Assembly (NCBI RefSeq): GCF_006716465.1
Contig: NZ_VFPB01000004.1
Coordinates: 265,526 to 329,525 of the forward strand
Length of the DNA: 64,000 nt
From: Pseudoxanthomonas sp. 3HH-4
GTDB lineage: Bacteria; Pseudomonadota; Gammaproteobacteria; Xanthomonadales; Xanthomonadaceae
Reading direction: 5' to 3'
A model generated the notes under the pieces. That model made no database searches. It had not been told where the DNA came from and saw nothing but the letters and a program-made list of their open reading frames with translations. Position 1 is the first letter of the stretch; each line of letters opens with the position of its first letter. Both the position numbers and the translations under genes were made by a program. Shown here one piece after another: positions 16,792 through 26,680 of the stretch.

Positions 16792-18390
16792 ATGCGTTCG
16801 AATCTGATGGCGGCTGCGGGCCGCGCACTCTGGCTGCTCGGCCTTGTGGCCACCGGCGTCGTGGCGAAGGAGGCCACGCCGCCGCCTGCGTTGCAGGACC
16901 TGGACGCCTATGTCGAATCCGTACGCCAGGCGTTCGATGTCCCAGGCATCGCGGTGGCGGTGGTGAAGGACGGCCAGGTCGTGCTGGCGAAAGGCTGGGG
17001 CGAGCGAGAGATGGGCAAGCCGGCGAAGGTCGATGCTCGCACGATGTTCGCCATCGCCTCCAACACGAAGGCCTTCACCTCGGCATCGCTGTCGATGCTG
17101 GCCGACGAAGGCAAGCTGGAACTGGAGGATCGCGTCATCGACCACCTGCCATGGTTCCGTATGGCCGACCCCTACGTCACCCGCGAGATGCGCATCCGCG
17201 ATCTGCTGGTCCACCGGAGCGGGCTGGGACTGGGCGCGGGCGACCTGCTGTACTGGCCCACCACCACCTACAGCAACCGCGAAGTAGCCGAACGCCTGCG
17301 TGACGTGCCGCTCAACGGCGGTTTCCGCGAGCGCTATGCCTACGACAACATCCTCTACGGCGTGGCCCAGCTGGTGGTGGAACAGGCCAGTGGCCAGTCC
17401 TACGAGCAGTTCCTGCGCACGCGCTTCTTCCAGCCGCTGGGCATGCGCGAGACGCGCTACAACAGCGACGCACTGAAGCCGGGCGACAACGTCGCCACCG
17501 GGCATGCCAAGGCGGACTTCACCGCGCTGCAGCCGGCGCCGCGGATGACGTGGCGCAATGTCGCCGGCGCGGGCGGCATCTATTCCAGCGTCAACGACAT
17601 GGCGAAGTGGATGAACGCGCAGCTCGCCCGCGGCACCTATCGGGACGCGCAGGGTCGGGAGCACGCGCTGTTCACGCCCGCCCGCCAGAAGGCGATGTGG
17701 TCGCTGGTCACGCCGATCCCGATCACCGAGCCGAAGGTGGAGGCGCTGAAGGCGGCGAAGCCGAACTTCCTCGGTTACGGTGAAGGCTGGATGGTGTCCG
17801 ACTTCCAGGGTCGCAAGCTGGTCTGGCACACCGGCGGCTGGCCAGGCATGGTCTCGCGGGTGACGCTGGTGCCGGAGCAGAAGCTGGGCGTGGTGGTTCT
17901 CACCAACCAGGAAGTCGGTGCCGCCTTCAACGCGATCACGCTGAAGGTGCTGGACGCGTACCTGGCGAACAGTGGCACCGACTGGCTGGCTGCCTATCAG
18001 GCCCAGGTTGCGCAGGCGAAGGGCAACGCCGACGAGTATTGGCAAAAGCTGCAGGCCGCACGCGACGCCACGTCGAAGCCCTCGTTGCCGTTGGCGAAAT
18101 ACGCCGGCACGTTGCGCGACCCGTGGTATGGCGATGTCGTGGTAACGCAGGAAGGCGAGGGCCTGGTGTTGCGTTTCAGCCGTACGCCGGAACTGGTGGG
18201 CGACCTGCAGCCGTGGCAGCACGACACCTTCGTGGTGCGCTGGCGCGAGCGCTGGCTCAACGCCGACGCCTTCCTGACGTTCTCGCTGGAACCGGACGGC
18301 GGCATCCACGAGGCCCGGATGGAAGCGATCTCGCCGCTGACCGATTTCAGCTTCGATTTCCACGACCTGCGGCTGGCACCGGTGGAGTAG
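16792..18390 (+). CDS. Exported serine hydrolase (beta-lactamase/class C family)
   Basis: 532 residues with an N-terminal signal sequence (LMAAAGRALWLLGLVATGVVA). The penicillin-binding-fold catalytic motifs are SNTK (Ser90, Lys93), YDN (Tyr184-Asn186) and HTGG in VWHTGGWPG. A C-terminal DUF3471-like beta domain follows from about residue 415 (LAKYAGTLRDPWYGDVVV). Such enzymes are esterases, D-aminopeptidases or peptidases more often than true beta-lactamases, and the substrate cannot be told. ATG 16792 is chosen for the signal sequence. A palindromic repeat follows the stop. Confidence 0.88.
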   Translation: MRSNLMAAAGRALWLLGLVATGVVAKEATPPPALQDLDAYVESVRQAFDVPGIAVAVVKDGQVVLAKGWGEREMGKPAKVDARTMFAIASNTKAFTSASLSMLADEGKLELEDRVIDHLPWFRMADPYVTREMRIRDLLVHRSGLGLGAGDLLYWPTTTYSNREVAERLRDVPLNGGFRERYAYDNILYGVAQLVVEQASGQSYEQFLRTRFFQPLGMRETRYNSDALKPGDNVATGHAKADFTALQPAPRMTWRNVAGAGGIYSSVNDMAKWMNAQLARGTYRDAQGREHALFTPARQKAMWSLVTPIPITEPKVEALKAAKPNFLGYGEGWMVSDFQGRKLVWHTGGWPGMVSRVTLVPEQKLGVVVLTNQEVGAAFNAITLKVLDAYLANSGTDWLAAYQAQVAQAKGNADEYWQKLQAARDATSKPSLPLAKYAGTLRDPWYGDVVVTQEGEGLVLRFSRTPELVGDLQPWQHDTFVVRWRERWLNADAFLTFSLEPDGGIHEARMEAISPLTDFSFDFHDLRLAPVE

Positions 18391-18400
18391 TCCGCGTTTC

Positions 18401-18520
18401 TGTAGGAGCGACGGAAGTCGCGACCGCGACAAATAAAGGCAAGCAGACCTTCCACGTCGCGCACGAACTCCCGCCCCTGGTGGTCAAGCCGTGCGGTCGC
18501 GACTCACGTCGCTCCTACGG
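18401..18520. repeat. Palindromic intergenic repeat (family 1, copy A)
   Basis: Two inverted arms at 18401-18430 and 18491-18520 share GTAGGAGCGACG...GTCGCGACCG with a few mismatches and enclose about 60 bases. The same arms occur at 21782-21914. It is a non-autonomous REP-like element between two convergent genes. Confidence 0.8.
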
Positions 18521-18534
18521 GGATGACGCGGCGC

Positions 18535-18969
18535 TCACTCGTGCGGTTTCACGTCCAGCAGCTCCACGTCGAACACCAGCGATGCGCCGGGCGGAATCAC
18601 GCCACCGGCGCCATTGCTGCCGTAGCCGAGGTCGGCGGGGATCCGCAGCGTGCGCTTGCCACCGGTCTTCATGCCGGCCACGCCCTCGTCCCAGCCCCGG
18701 ATGACCTGGCCGGCACCGAGCAGGAAGGTGAAGGGCTGGCCGCGATCCACGGAACTGTCGAACTTCAAGCCGCGCCGCTGCGGGGCGTTCTCGTCATACA
18801 GCCAGCCGGTGTAGTGGACAGTGACATCACTGCCGCTGGTCGCCACGGCACCGGTACCGGCAAGGGTGTCGATGCGTTCCAGTTCGGCGACGCTGCCGCT
18901 TGGCGGTGGGGCGGGGGCGTTGCAGGCAGCGAGCAGGAACAGCGAAACGGCGAGCAGCAGGGAACGCAT
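18535..18969 (-). CDS. FKBP-type peptidyl-prolyl isomerase lipoprotein
   Basis: 144 residues. The lipobox LLAAC gives a lipidated Cys near residue 16, so it sits in the envelope. The FKBP domain is complete: VTVHYTGWLYDE, FDSSVDRGQPFTFLLGAGQVIRGWDEGVAGM, GKRTLRIPADLGYG and VFDVELLDV. It catalyses cis-trans isomerisation of Xaa-Pro bonds. The ATG at 18969 directly precedes the signal peptide; an ATG 15 bases earlier is possible. Confidence 0.93.
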   Translation of the reverse strand: MRSLLLAVSLFLLAACNAPAPPPSGSVAELERIDTLAGTGAVATSGSDVTVHYTGWLYDENAPQRRGLKFDSSVDRGQPFTFLLGAGQVIRGWDEGVAGMKTGGKRTLRIPADLGYGSNGAGGVIPPGASLVFDVELLDVKPHE

Positions 18970-19055
18970 CGGGGGTTCATCCAAGGGGCGAAAGGCGCGC
19001 AGGGTAACGCATCCGGCTGCCGGGTGGCCTGGATCGCAGCGGTTACACTGGCAGC

Positions 19056-19418
19056 ATGGCGAAACTCTTCCTGAATCTGCGCAACGTGCCCGGCGACGAG
19101 GCCGACGATGTGCGCGACCTGCTGCGCGCGAACACGATCGACTTCTATGAGACGCAACCCAGTCCGTGGGGGATTTCCGCTGGCGGACTGTGGATCGAAG
19201 ATGTCGACCAGCTGGCGCGGGCCAAGGTCCTGATGGCGGACTACCAGGCCCGGCGCCGGACGCAGGCGCGTGAGGACCGCACTGCAGCGGAGCGCGAAGG
19301 GCGTGCGGAGACCTTCGCAGGCCAGGTGCGCGCGCGGCCCCTGTATGTAGTGGGGGTGTTGGCGGCGATGGTCGCGATCATCGTGCTGACCCTCGCCCTG
19401 CCCTGGATGCTGCTCTGA
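19056..19418 (+). CDS. DUF6164 family membrane-anchored protein
   Basis: 120 residues. The N-terminal half (AKLFLNLRNVPGDEADDVRDLL, FYETQPSPWGISAGGLWI) is the small ferredoxin-like region typical of DUF6164; a charged helix and one C-terminal membrane helix (VVGVLAAMVAIIVLTLALPWMLL) follow. Function unknown. It lies 34 bases before trhO on the same strand. Confidence 0.8.
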   Translation: MAKLFLNLRNVPGDEADDVRDLLRANTIDFYETQPSPWGISAGGLWIEDVDQLARAKVLMADYQARRRTQAREDRTAAEREGRAETFAGQVRARPLYVVGVLAAMVAIIVLTLALPWMLL

Positions 19419-19452
19419 GGCGCGAGCCGCCGGGGGGCGGTAAAATCAGCGC

Positions 19453-20202
19453 ATGATCACCAACATCGCGGCCTACCATTTCACGCCCATCGACGATCCC
19501 GAGGCATTCGCCTCGACGCTTCGCGCGCGCGCCGAGGCGCTCTCGCTGCGGGGTTCGGTGTTGGTGGCGGGCGAGGGTGTGAACCTGTTCCTGGCCGGCG
19601 ACGCCGACGCAATCGAATCCTTCCTCGCCCCGCTGCGCGAAGACGCGCGCTTCACCGGCCTGCGGGTGAAGTACAGCACCAGCCGGCAGGTACCGTTCGC
19701 GCGCCTCAAGGTCAAGGTGAAGCCGGAGATCATCAGCTTCCGTCGTCCCGGCACCACGCCGGAAGACGTGCGGGCCCCCGTCGTCGAACCACCCACGCTG
19801 GCCCGCTGGCTGGAACAGGGACACGACGATGACGGCCGTCGCGTGGTGATGCTGGATACCCGCAACCAGCAGGAGATCGCCTACGGTACGTTCGCCGGTG
19901 CGCTGACGCTGCCCATCGACAAGTTCACCGACCTGCCGGCGGCGCTGGAACCGCATCGCGAAGTGCTGAGGGACGCCACCGTGGTCAGCTTCTGCACCGG
20001 CGGCATCCGCTGCGAGAAGGCCGCGCTGTGGATGCAGGCTGATGGCATGGACAACGTGCTGCAGCTGGACGACGGCATCCTGGGCTACTTCGAACAGGTC
20101 GGAGGCTTCGGCTACGACGGTGCGTGCTTCGTCTTCGATGAGCGCGTCGCCGTGCGCCCCGACCTCACGCCGCTGGTGGACGACGCGGCCGACGCCGCGT
20201 GA
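19453..20202 (+). CDS. trhO: tRNA U34 hydroxylase, rhodanese family
   Basis: 249 residues, matching the YceA/TrhO family that hydroxylates uridine 34 in certain tRNAs (5-hydroxyuridine formation). It has an N-terminal acylphosphatase-like domain (residues 1-100) and a rhodanese domain with Cys181 in [11 protein letters not shown]; Cys187 is the second conserved cysteine. The final part is shorter than in E. coli YceA, which has a longer C-terminal tail. It overlaps selO by four bases (GTGA), so the two are translationally coupled. Confidence 0.9.
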   Translation: MITNIAAYHFTPIDDPEAFASTLRARAEALSLRGSVLVAGEGVNLFLAGDADAIESFLAPLREDARFTGLRVKYSTSRQVPFARLKVKVKPEIISFRRPGTTPEDVRAPVVEPPTLARWLEQGHDDDGRRVVMLDTRNQQEIAYGTFAGALTLPIDKFTDLPAALEPHREVLRDATVVSFCTGGIRCEKAALWMQADGMDNVLQLDDGILGYFEQVGGFGYDGACFVFDERVAVRPDLTPLVDDAADAA

Positions 20203-21767
20203 GCGGCATGCACGCGCTGCATTTCGACAACCGCTACGTCAACGAACTGCCGGGCGATCCGGAACGCTCCCCGCGACGCCGTGAAGTCCGCGGCGCACTG
20301 TGGTCGGCCGTGGACCCCACGCCCGTTGCCGCGCCGGTGTTGCTGGCGCATTCGCCGGAAGTGGCGGCGCTGGTCGGCTTGGGCGAAGCCGATGTCGCAT
20401 CGCCCGACTTCGCCCGGGTCTTCGGCGGCAACGCGTTGCTGCCGGGCATGCAGCCCTATGCCGGCAACTATGGTGGTCACCAGTTCGGCAACTGGGCGGG
20501 GCAGTTGGGCGACGGGCGCGCGATCACCCTGGGCGAGGTGGTCAGTGCGCGTGGCGAACGCTGGGAGCTGCAGCTTAAGGGTGCCGGGCCGACACCGTAT
20601 TCGCGCACCGCGGATGGTCGTGCGGTGCTGCGCTCGTCGATCCGCGAGTTCCTGTGCAGCGAGGCGATGCACCATCTCGGCGTCCCGACCACGCGGGCCC
20701 TGAGCCTAGTCGGCACGGGCGAGCCGGTCGTGCGCGACATGTTCTACGACGGCCATCCGAAACCCGAGCCTGGCGCGATCGTGTGCCGCGTTGCGCCGTC
20801 GTTCCTGCGCTTCGGCCATTACCAGTTGCCGGCCTCGCGCGGCGAGACGGACCTGCTGCGCACACTGGTGGACTTCACGATCCGGCGCGATTTTCCGCAC
20901 CTGGCGGGGGAAGGCGAGACGCTGTACGCCGCGTGGTTCGCCGAGGTCTGCGAACGCACGGCGGTGATGGTGGCGCACTGGATGCGCGTGGGCTTTGTCC
21001 ATGGCGTGATGAACACCGACAACATGTCGGTGCTCGGCCTGACCATCGACTACGGCCCGTACGGATGGATCGACGACTACGACCCGGACTGGACGCCGAA
21101 CACGACCGACGCGCAGGGCCGTCGCTATCGCTTCGGCTGGCAGCCCCGCGTCGCGGGCTGGAACCTGAGCCGCTTCGCGCAGGCGCTGTCGCCGCTGCTC
21201 GACGGAGTGGAGGCCCTGCAGGAAGGGTTGCAGCGCTTCGCTGATGCTTACGCGCGGGCCGACCACGACACCATCGCGCGCAAGCTGGGATTGGCCGAGT
21301 GCCGTGACGACGATATCGAATGCATGACGGTGTTGCAGGGCTTGCTGCAGCAAGGCGAAGTCGACATGACACTGTTCTTCCGTGCGCTGATGGATGCGGA
21401 CCTGTCGGATGCCTCGTTGTCGGCCTTCGATGACGCGTTCTATAACGCGAGGAAGCGTGAGACCGTCGCGCCTGGGCTGCGCGACTGGCTTGCCGCTTAT
21501 GCGCGCCGCCGTGCGGACGACGTGCTCGACGCCGCCACGCGCCGCGAGCGCATGCGGCTGGCCAATCCCCGCTACGTGCTGCGCAACTATCTGTCGCAGC
21601 AGGCTATCGATACGGCGGAAGCGGGCGACCTGTCCGGCGTCCATGAACTGCTGGACGTCATGCGCCGGCCGTACGACGACCAGCCGGGTCGCGAACGCTA
21701 TGCCGGGCGTCGCCCCGACTGGGCACGCGATCGCGCGGGTTGTTCGATGCTGTCGTGCAGCTCCTGA
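20199..21767 (+). CDS. selO: Protein adenylyltransferase SelO (YdiU)
   Basis: 522 residues, the full-length pseudokinase-fold AMPylase family. Recognisable are [42 protein letters not shown] (cut here at LQLKGAGP and RADGRAV blocks for clarity of motif), [10 protein letters not shown] and [13 protein letters not shown], the metal and ATP-binding segments. The protein ends in CSS, with cysteine where selenoprotein orthologues carry selenocysteine. It AMPylates proteins in redox homeostasis. GTG 20199 overlaps the trhO stop; ATG 20208 is an alternative. A repeat element follows. Confidence 0.93.
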   Translation: MSGMHALHFDNRYVNELPGDPERSPRRREVRGALWSAVDPTPVAAPVLLAHSPEVAALVGLGEADVASPDFARVFGGNALLPGMQPYAGNYGGHQFGNWAGQLGDGRAITLGEVVSARGERWELQLKGAGPTPYSRTADGRAVLRSSIREFLCSEAMHHLGVPTTRALSLVGTGEPVVRDMFYDGHPKPEPGAIVCRVAPSFLRFGHYQLPASRGETDLLRTLVDFTIRRDFPHLAGEGETLYAAWFAEVCERTAVMVAHWMRVGFVHGVMNTDNMSVLGLTIDYGPYGWIDDYDPDWTPNTTDAQGRRYRFGWQPRVAGWNLSRFAQALSPLLDGVEALQEGLQRFADAYARADHDTIARKLGLAECRDDDIECMTVLQGLLQQGEVDMTLFFRALMDADLSDASLSAFDDAFYNARKRETVAPGLRDWLAAYARRRADDVLDAATRRERMRLANPRYVLRNYLSQQAIDTAEAGDLSGVHELLDVMRRPYDDQPGRERYAGRRPDWARDRAGCSMLSCSS

Positions 21768-21781
21768 GTCGCATCGTTTCC

Positions 21782-21914
21782 TTGTAGAAGCGACGTCAGT
21801 CGCGACCGGATGCAGCGGCCGTGCGTGACTCCGCTCCAGGCGCGAGGGCTCGGTGTTAAGTGTTCGTTCCCGCGAGTGTTGGCCGTGCGGTCGCGACTGA
21901 CGTCGCTCCAACAG
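21782..21914. repeat. Palindromic intergenic repeat (family 1, copy B)
   Basis: Inverted arms at 21782-21808 and 21888-21914 have the same GAGCGACGT.AGTCGCGACCG core as the element at 18401, with a different interior. It fills most of the gap between selO and the GST gene. Confidence 0.8.
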
Positions 21915-21959
21915 GGATGAGAGGCGCGGTAGCATGGCCCACCCCCATGGAGCACCGGC

Positions 21960-22631
21960 ATGATCACCGTCCACCATCTCAACAACTCCCGTTCCCAGCG
22001 TGTGCTTTGGCTGCTCGAGGAACTGGGGCTGGACTACACGGTGGTGCGTTACCAGCGCGATCCACAGACCATGCTCGCGCCGCCGGCGCTGAGGAAGATC
22101 CATCCGCTGGGTAAGTCGCCCGTGGTGGTGGATGGAGAGCACGTGCTGGCCGAATCCGGCGCGATCCTCGAGTACCTCGTGGAGCGTTACGACACCGCGC
22201 GCCGGTTCGCGCCCTCGCCGGGCACCGCCGAGCATCTGCGCTACCGCTACTGGCTGCACTACGCGGAAGGCTCGGCGATGCCGCCGATGCTGCTCAGCCT
22301 GGTGTTCTCCCGCCTGAAGAAGGCGCCGATGCCGTTCTTCGCCCGTCCCATCGCGCGCGGTATCGCCGACAAGGCGATGCGGACGTTCGTCGGGCCGCAG
22401 GTGAAACTCCACCTGGGCTACATGGAAAGCGAACTGGGCAAGGCGCCGTGGTTCGCCGGGGACGCGTTCAGCGCAACCGACATCCAGATGAGTTTTCCGG
22501 TCGAAGCGGCGGCGGTACGCGCCGGACTGGAGGCCTATCCGAACCTGGCCGGATTCCTGCAGCGCATCCACGCCAGGCCTGCCTACCAGCGTGCGCTGGA
22601 ACAGGGCGGGCCGTTCGACCTGCTGGGCTAG
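21960..22631 (+). CDS. Glutathione S-transferase family protein
   Basis: 223 residues. The N-terminal thioredoxin-like domain contains NNSRSQRVLWLLEELGL and LAESGAILEYLVERY (the glutathione gamma-glutamyl site, ES motif); the C-terminal helical domain includes FSATDIQMSFPVE, with the N-capping S/T-x-x-D box. It would conjugate or reduce electrophiles with glutathione. The ATG at 21960 matches the usual start. Confidence 0.92.
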   Translation: MITVHHLNNSRSQRVLWLLEELGLDYTVVRYQRDPQTMLAPPALRKIHPLGKSPVVVDGEHVLAESGAILEYLVERYDTARRFAPSPGTAEHLRYRYWLHYAEGSAMPPMLLSLVFSRLKKAPMPFFARPIARGIADKAMRTFVGPQVKLHLGYMESELGKAPWFAGDAFSATDIQMSFPVEAAAVRAGLEAYPNLAGFLQRIHARPAYQRALEQGGPFDLLG

Positions 22632-22715
22632 GCGGGATGCAGCATCCCATGCCACAGGGTGGAACCGGATCGCCCGCGTCCCCATGACGATGGCATCGTC
22701 ATTGCCGGTGTCCCC

Positions 22716-23699
22716 ATGATCCCTTACTCGCTCCTCGACCTCGCGCCTGTCTGCGAGGGCAGCGATACTACCCAGGCGTTCGTGCATATGCGCGATCTGG
22801 CGCAGCATGCCGAGCGCTGGGGGTATACCCGCTACTGGCTGGCCGAACACCACAACATGCCGGGCATCGCCAGCGCCGCGACGGCGGTGCTGATCGGGCA
22901 CGTTGCAGGTGCAACGTCGACGATCCGCTTGGGTGCCGGCGGCATCATGCTGCCGAACCACTCGCCGCTGCAGGTGGCCGAGCAGTTCGGCACACTGGCA
23001 TCGCTGTATCCGGGCCGCATCGATCTTGGTCTCGGCCGTGCGCCGGGCACCGACCAGGCGACGGCGCGTGCGCTGCGCCGCTATTTCGACAGCGCGGAAC
23101 AGTTCCCGCAGGACGTGCAGGAACTGCTGCGTTACTTCGAGCCGGTACAGGAGGGCCAGGCGGTGCGTGCCGTGCCGGGCGCGGGCCTCGACGTGCCGGT
23201 ATGGCTGTTGGGCTCCAGCCTGTTCGGTGCACAGCTCTCGGCCGCGCTCGGCTTGCCGTACGCGTTCGCTTCCCACTTCGCACCCGATGCCATGGACCAG
23301 GCGCTGCTGGTGTATCACCGCGACTTCCGTCCGTCGAAGCGGTTGGCGAAACCTCACGCGATGCTCGCGCTGAACGTCGTCGCTGCGGAAACGGACGAGG
23401 AGGCCAGATACCTGTTCACCACCCAGCAGCAGGCGTTCGTCAACCTGCGGCGAGGCCGTGCCGGCCTGGTGCCACCGCCGATCGACGACATCGAAACATA
23501 CTGGGAGCCGCACGAAAAAGCCGGCGTGGCGCAGGCACTGGCCTGTGCGGTCGTCGGCAGCCGCGACACCGTGCGCAAGGGCATCGCCGAATTCATCCAG
23601 AGGCACCGCCCTGACGAACTGATGCTGACGGCCAACATCTTCGACCACGAAAAGCGCTTGCGCTCGTTCGAGATCGCTGCGGAAGTCATGCAATCGTAG
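22716..23699 (+). CDS. LLM class flavin-dependent oxidoreductase (luciferase-like, YhbW type)
   Basis: 327 residues of the bacterial luciferase-like monooxygenase family: [14 protein letters not shown] start, [38 protein letters not shown] and [11 protein letters not shown] are the conserved F/FMN-site blocks. An FMN monooxygenase of unknown substrate. ATG 22716 starts exactly at the family N-terminus; upstream residues from an earlier frame start are unlike protein. Its TAG stop lies inside a 23-bp inverted repeat. Confidence 0.92.
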   Translation: MIPYSLLDLAPVCEGSDTTQAFVHMRDLAQHAERWGYTRYWLAEHHNMPGIASAATAVLIGHVAGATSTIRLGAGGIMLPNHSPLQVAEQFGTLASLYPGRIDLGLGRAPGTDQATARALRRYFDSAEQFPQDVQELLRYFEPVQEGQAVRAVPGAGLDVPVWLLGSSLFGAQLSAALGLPYAFASHFAPDAMDQALLVYHRDFRPSKRLAKPHAMLALNVVAAETDEEARYLFTTQQQAFVNLRRGRAGLVPPPIDDIETYWEPHEKAGVAQALACAVVGSRDTVRKGIAEFIQRHRPDELMLTANIFDHEKRLRSFEIAAEVMQS

Positions 23700-23810
23700 G
23701 GTGGGCCTTGGCCCACCGTCGCACGGGGTCGGACGCGGCGCGCGTCGAGCCGCCGATCATCCTCCGCGCGAGCAGATGCGACACGATGGTGGGCCAAGGC
23801 CCACCCTACG
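23695..23810. repeat. Perfect 23-bp inverted repeat carrying both flanking stop codons
   Basis: The arms 23695-23717 and 23788-23810 are exact reverse complements, each containing GTAGGGTGGGCC and a smaller internal palindrome. The left arm contains the TAG of the luciferase-like gene (23697-23699). The right arm contains, at the same offset, the TAG of the convergent esterase (23806-23808, minus strand). It is a REP-like element that may also terminate transcription in both directions. Confidence 0.9.
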
Positions 23811-25425
23811 AGGTGCCTCGCTGGAGGAACGGCACGCGCTCGTACAGCCGGCGCTCTGCGCCGCGGGGATCGTCCTGCATGCTGGATTTGTCGTCGAACA
23901 CCATCGTCTGCCGCAGCGGCAGGGTGTACGGCGCCCACGCCGGCAGGCCCGCATGGTTCGGGTCGCCATGGCGGGCGAGGGCGATCAAGGCGTCGCTCAT
24001 GCGCGATGCCATCGTGCGCGCACGCGCGTCGTCGCCGGTCTTCGACCCCTCAGCCGCCACGTTGTCGAACACCAGCGGGATGTCGAGCGTGTGGAAGGCG
24101 CGCAGGCGTCCACCTTCGGCCGGTGAACGCCAGTCCAGCTGGTAGACCCAGGCGGGTGCTCCCTGCTTCGCCCGCTCCTCGGCCTCGATGATGGCGCCGC
24201 GCCAGGAGCGGCCCGCGGTGGTGGCTGCGAAGAACACCTCGGACGGCGTGTAGTCCGGATACAGCCGGCGATACTCGGCGATCACCACGTCCGGCGACAG
24301 GTCCACGTACTGCTGCTCGCGCAGCCTCTGCGGCAACTGCTCCCAGGTCAGCGCGAAGTTCGCTTCGTCGTTACCGAGGAACGCGCGGGTCTCATCGCGC
24401 GTGTTGCCGATGATCATCGGGATGCGCGCCGACTGCGCAGGTGCATCGGGATAGAACGGATGCCGCGGCAGGTTGTGGGTGTCCAGCACGGGCCCGAAGT
24501 AGAGCGCGGTGTTCTCCACTCGCGACGGATCGCGCACGCGCGTGGCGTCCAGCAGCCGTGCCATCGGCATCGCCAGCAGCGCATCGGTGTCGCGCGGGCC
24601 GAGGTCCAGTTCGGCGAGGAACAGCGCGGTGCGCTGCGCCGCCGCACGCGGACCCGCAGCGGTGACCTGCTGGCCGCTCATCGTCATTGCTTTGTGGAAG
24701 AGACCATCTGCCTCCGGCGTCGCCATCAGCGTGGCGATCTTGGCGCCGCCCCCGGACTGGCCGAACACGGTGACGTTGCCCGCATCGCCGCCGAACTCGT
24801 GCGCGTGTTCGCGCACCCAGCGCAGGGCGTCGATCAGGTCGAGCTGGCCCACGTTGCCGGCGTCACGCAGGCGCTCGTCGCCGCTCTCGCCCAGGTAGAG
24901 GTAGCCGAACGCGTTGAGCCGGTGGTTGACGGTCACCACGACCACATCGCCGTGGCGGCACAGGTTCACCCCGTCGTACAGCGGGTGGGAGCCGGAACCG
25001 TTGTTGTAGCCGCCGCCGTGGATGTAGAACAGGATCGGGCGCTTGCCGCCATCGCGCAGCGCTGGGGTGTACACGTTGAGGAACAGGCAGTCCTCGCTGA
25101 CGGGCTGTCCGTCGGCATCGCCGCGCTGGGGTGCGGATGCGCCGAAGCGGGTGGCATCGCGCGTACCCGTCCACGCGGTTTCGCGCACCGAGCGCTGGAA
25201 ACGGCGGATAGCGGTGTCGGCCCCGTAGGGCACGCCGCGGAAGACGTGGATGCCGCGATCCACGGTACCGGCAATGCGTCCGCTACGCGTAGTGGCACGT
25301 GAAGACCGCGAGGCCGCCTGCGCGGTGAACAGCCCGGGGCCGATCAGGCCCGCTATTGCGGAGGTAGCGGTGAGCTGCCGCAGGAAGTCGCGGCGCGAGG
25401 AAGGAGCGGGGCGGAACGGACGCAT
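23806..25425 (-). CDS. Tat-exported type B carboxylesterase
   Basis: 539 residues. The Tat signal SRRDFLRQLTATSA precedes an alpha/beta-hydrolase of the carboxylesterase/cholinesterase family: EDCLFLNVYTP, the oxyanion GGGYNNG, the nucleophile elbow FGQSGGG, and a C-terminal FHTLDIPLVF with the catalytic His. A plausible exported ester hydrolase. ATG 25425 places the twin arginines near residue 12. The last codons run into the inverted repeat, which supplies the stop. Confidence 0.9.
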   Translation of the reverse strand: MRPFRPAPSSRRDFLRQLTATSAIAGLIGPGLFTAQAASRSSRATTRSGRIAGTVDRGIHVFRGVPYGADTAIRRFQRSVRETAWTGTRDATRFGASAPQRGDADGQPVSEDCLFLNVYTPALRDGGKRPILFYIHGGGYNNGSGSHPLYDGVNLCRHGDVVVVTVNHRLNAFGYLYLGESGDERLRDAGNVGQLDLIDALRWVREHAHEFGGDAGNVTVFGQSGGGAKIATLMATPEADGLFHKAMTMSGQQVTAAGPRAAAQRTALFLAELDLGPRDTDALLAMPMARLLDATRVRDPSRVENTALYFGPVLDTHNLPRHPFYPDAPAQSARIPMIIGNTRDETRAFLGNDEANFALTWEQLPQRLREQQYVDLSPDVVIAEYRRLYPDYTPSEVFFAATTAGRSWRGAIIEAEERAKQGAPAWVYQLDWRSPAEGGRLRAFHTLDIPLVFDNVAAEGSKTGDDARARTMASRMSDALIALARHGDPNHAGLPAWAPYTLPLRQTMVFDDKSSMQDDPRGAERRLYERVPFLQRGTS

Positions 25426-25494
25426 GGAATACCTGTGATGACACCGGTTTCCAAAGGCTAACAAAGGCGGTCGGGACAGGAACGCCGCAGTGCG

Positions 25495-26676
25495 TCAGAC
25501 CGCCATGCCCGTCGCGTGGCCCGAAGCCCAGGCCCACTGGAAGTTGTACCCGCCCAGCCAGCCGGTGACGTCGAGGACTTCGCCGACGAAGAACAGGCCT
25601 GGCACGTGCTTCGACATCATCGTGCTGCTGGACACGCCATCGGTGTCGACACCTCCGAGGGTCACTTCCGCCGTCCGGTAGCCTTCGGTGCCGCTGGCGA
25701 CCAGCGGCCAGCCAGCCAGGAGCGCTGCCGCTTCCTTGAGTTGCGGCGTGTTGAGCTGCTTCATCGGCCGGTTGGGTAGCCAGACCTCGCACAGGCGCTG
25801 GGCAAAGCGACGCGGCAGCGCGTCGGAGAGGACCGTCTTCAGTTCGGCATCGGGGCGCTGTTTCTGCTGCGACTGCAGCCAGTCCAGCGCGTCGTGGTCG
25901 GGCAGCAGGTCCAGTCGCAGGTCATCGCCCGGCTGCCAGTACGAGGAGATCTGCAGGATCGACGGACCGCTGATACCGCGGTGGGTCAGCAGCATGAAGT
26001 TGCGGAAACGCGCCTTGCCGCATCGGGCTTCAACCGGGAGCGCGACGCCGCTCAGGTCGGCCAGCCGCTCCTGGTGTTTGCCGCTGAGCGTCAGCGGCAC
26101 CAGCCCCGCACGCGTGGGCAGCACGGCATGTCCGAACTGCTTCGCCAGTTCGTAGCCGAAGCCGGTGGCGCCCATGCTGGGGATCGACAGGCCGCCGGTG
26201 GCCACCACCAGCGATGGTGCTGCGAAACGGCCCAGTGGCGTATCGATGCGGAACACGCCGCTGTCGTGGCGGACCTGCTGCACGCTGCAGCCCGTCTCGA
26301 TGCGTACGCCTGCGGCGACGCATTCGTCCACCAGCATCTTCACGATGAGCTTGGACGACACGTCGCAGAACAGCTGCCCCAGTTCCTTCTCGTGGAAGGC
26401 AATGCGATGGCGCTGGACCATTCCGATGAAATCGCCCGGCTTGTAGCGCGCCAGCGCCGACTTGCAGAAATGCGGATTGGCCGACAGGAAGTTGGCAGGC
26501 GTGGTGCCGGTATTGGTGAAGTTGCAGCGCCCGCCACCGGACATCAGGATCTTCTTCCCGACCTTGTTGGCATGTTCGATGACCAGCACGCGCAGGCCAC
26601 GCTGGCCCGCCGTGAGTGCGGTCATGAGACCGGCCGCGCCTCCGCCGATCACCAGTACGTCGTGGGTGGGCGCCAT
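25495..26676 (-). CDS. HI0933/BaiN-type NAD(P)/FAD-dependent oxidoreductase (YhiN family)
   Basis: 393 residues, full length. FAD loop VIGGGAAGLMTAL, GKKILMSGGGRCNFTN, ATGGLSIPSMGATG, and the C-terminal FVGEVLDVTGWLGGYNFQWAWASG. Flavoprotein of unknown physiological substrate in most bacteria. Its start lies 5 bases after the yaeQ stop on the same strand, so the two are probably co-transcribed. It is a distant paralogue of the flavoprotein at 15432. Confidence 0.93.
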   Translation of the reverse strand: MAPTHDVLVIGGGAAGLMTALTAGQRGLRVLVIEHANKVGKKILMSGGGRCNFTNTGTTPANFLSANPHFCKSALARYKPGDFIGMVQRHRIAFHEKELGQLFCDVSSKLIVKMLVDECVAAGVRIETGCSVQQVRHDSGVFRIDTPLGRFAAPSLVVATGGLSIPSMGATGFGYELAKQFGHAVLPTRAGLVPLTLSGKHQERLADLSGVALPVEARCGKARFRNFMLLTHRGISGPSILQISSYWQPGDDLRLDLLPDHDALDWLQSQQKQRPDAELKTVLSDALPRRFAQRLCEVWLPNRPMKQLNTPQLKEAAALLAGWPLVASGTEGYRTAEVTLGGVDTDGVSSSTMMSKHVPGLFFVGEVLDVTGWLGGYNFQWAWASGHATGMAV

Positions 26677-26680
26677 GCGC

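Noticed and set aside
20706-23693. Long open frame (995 codons) on the minus strand opposite selO, the GST and the luciferase-like gene
   Set aside because: It runs across three well-supported genes and the repeat between them; the translation has no recognisable domain.
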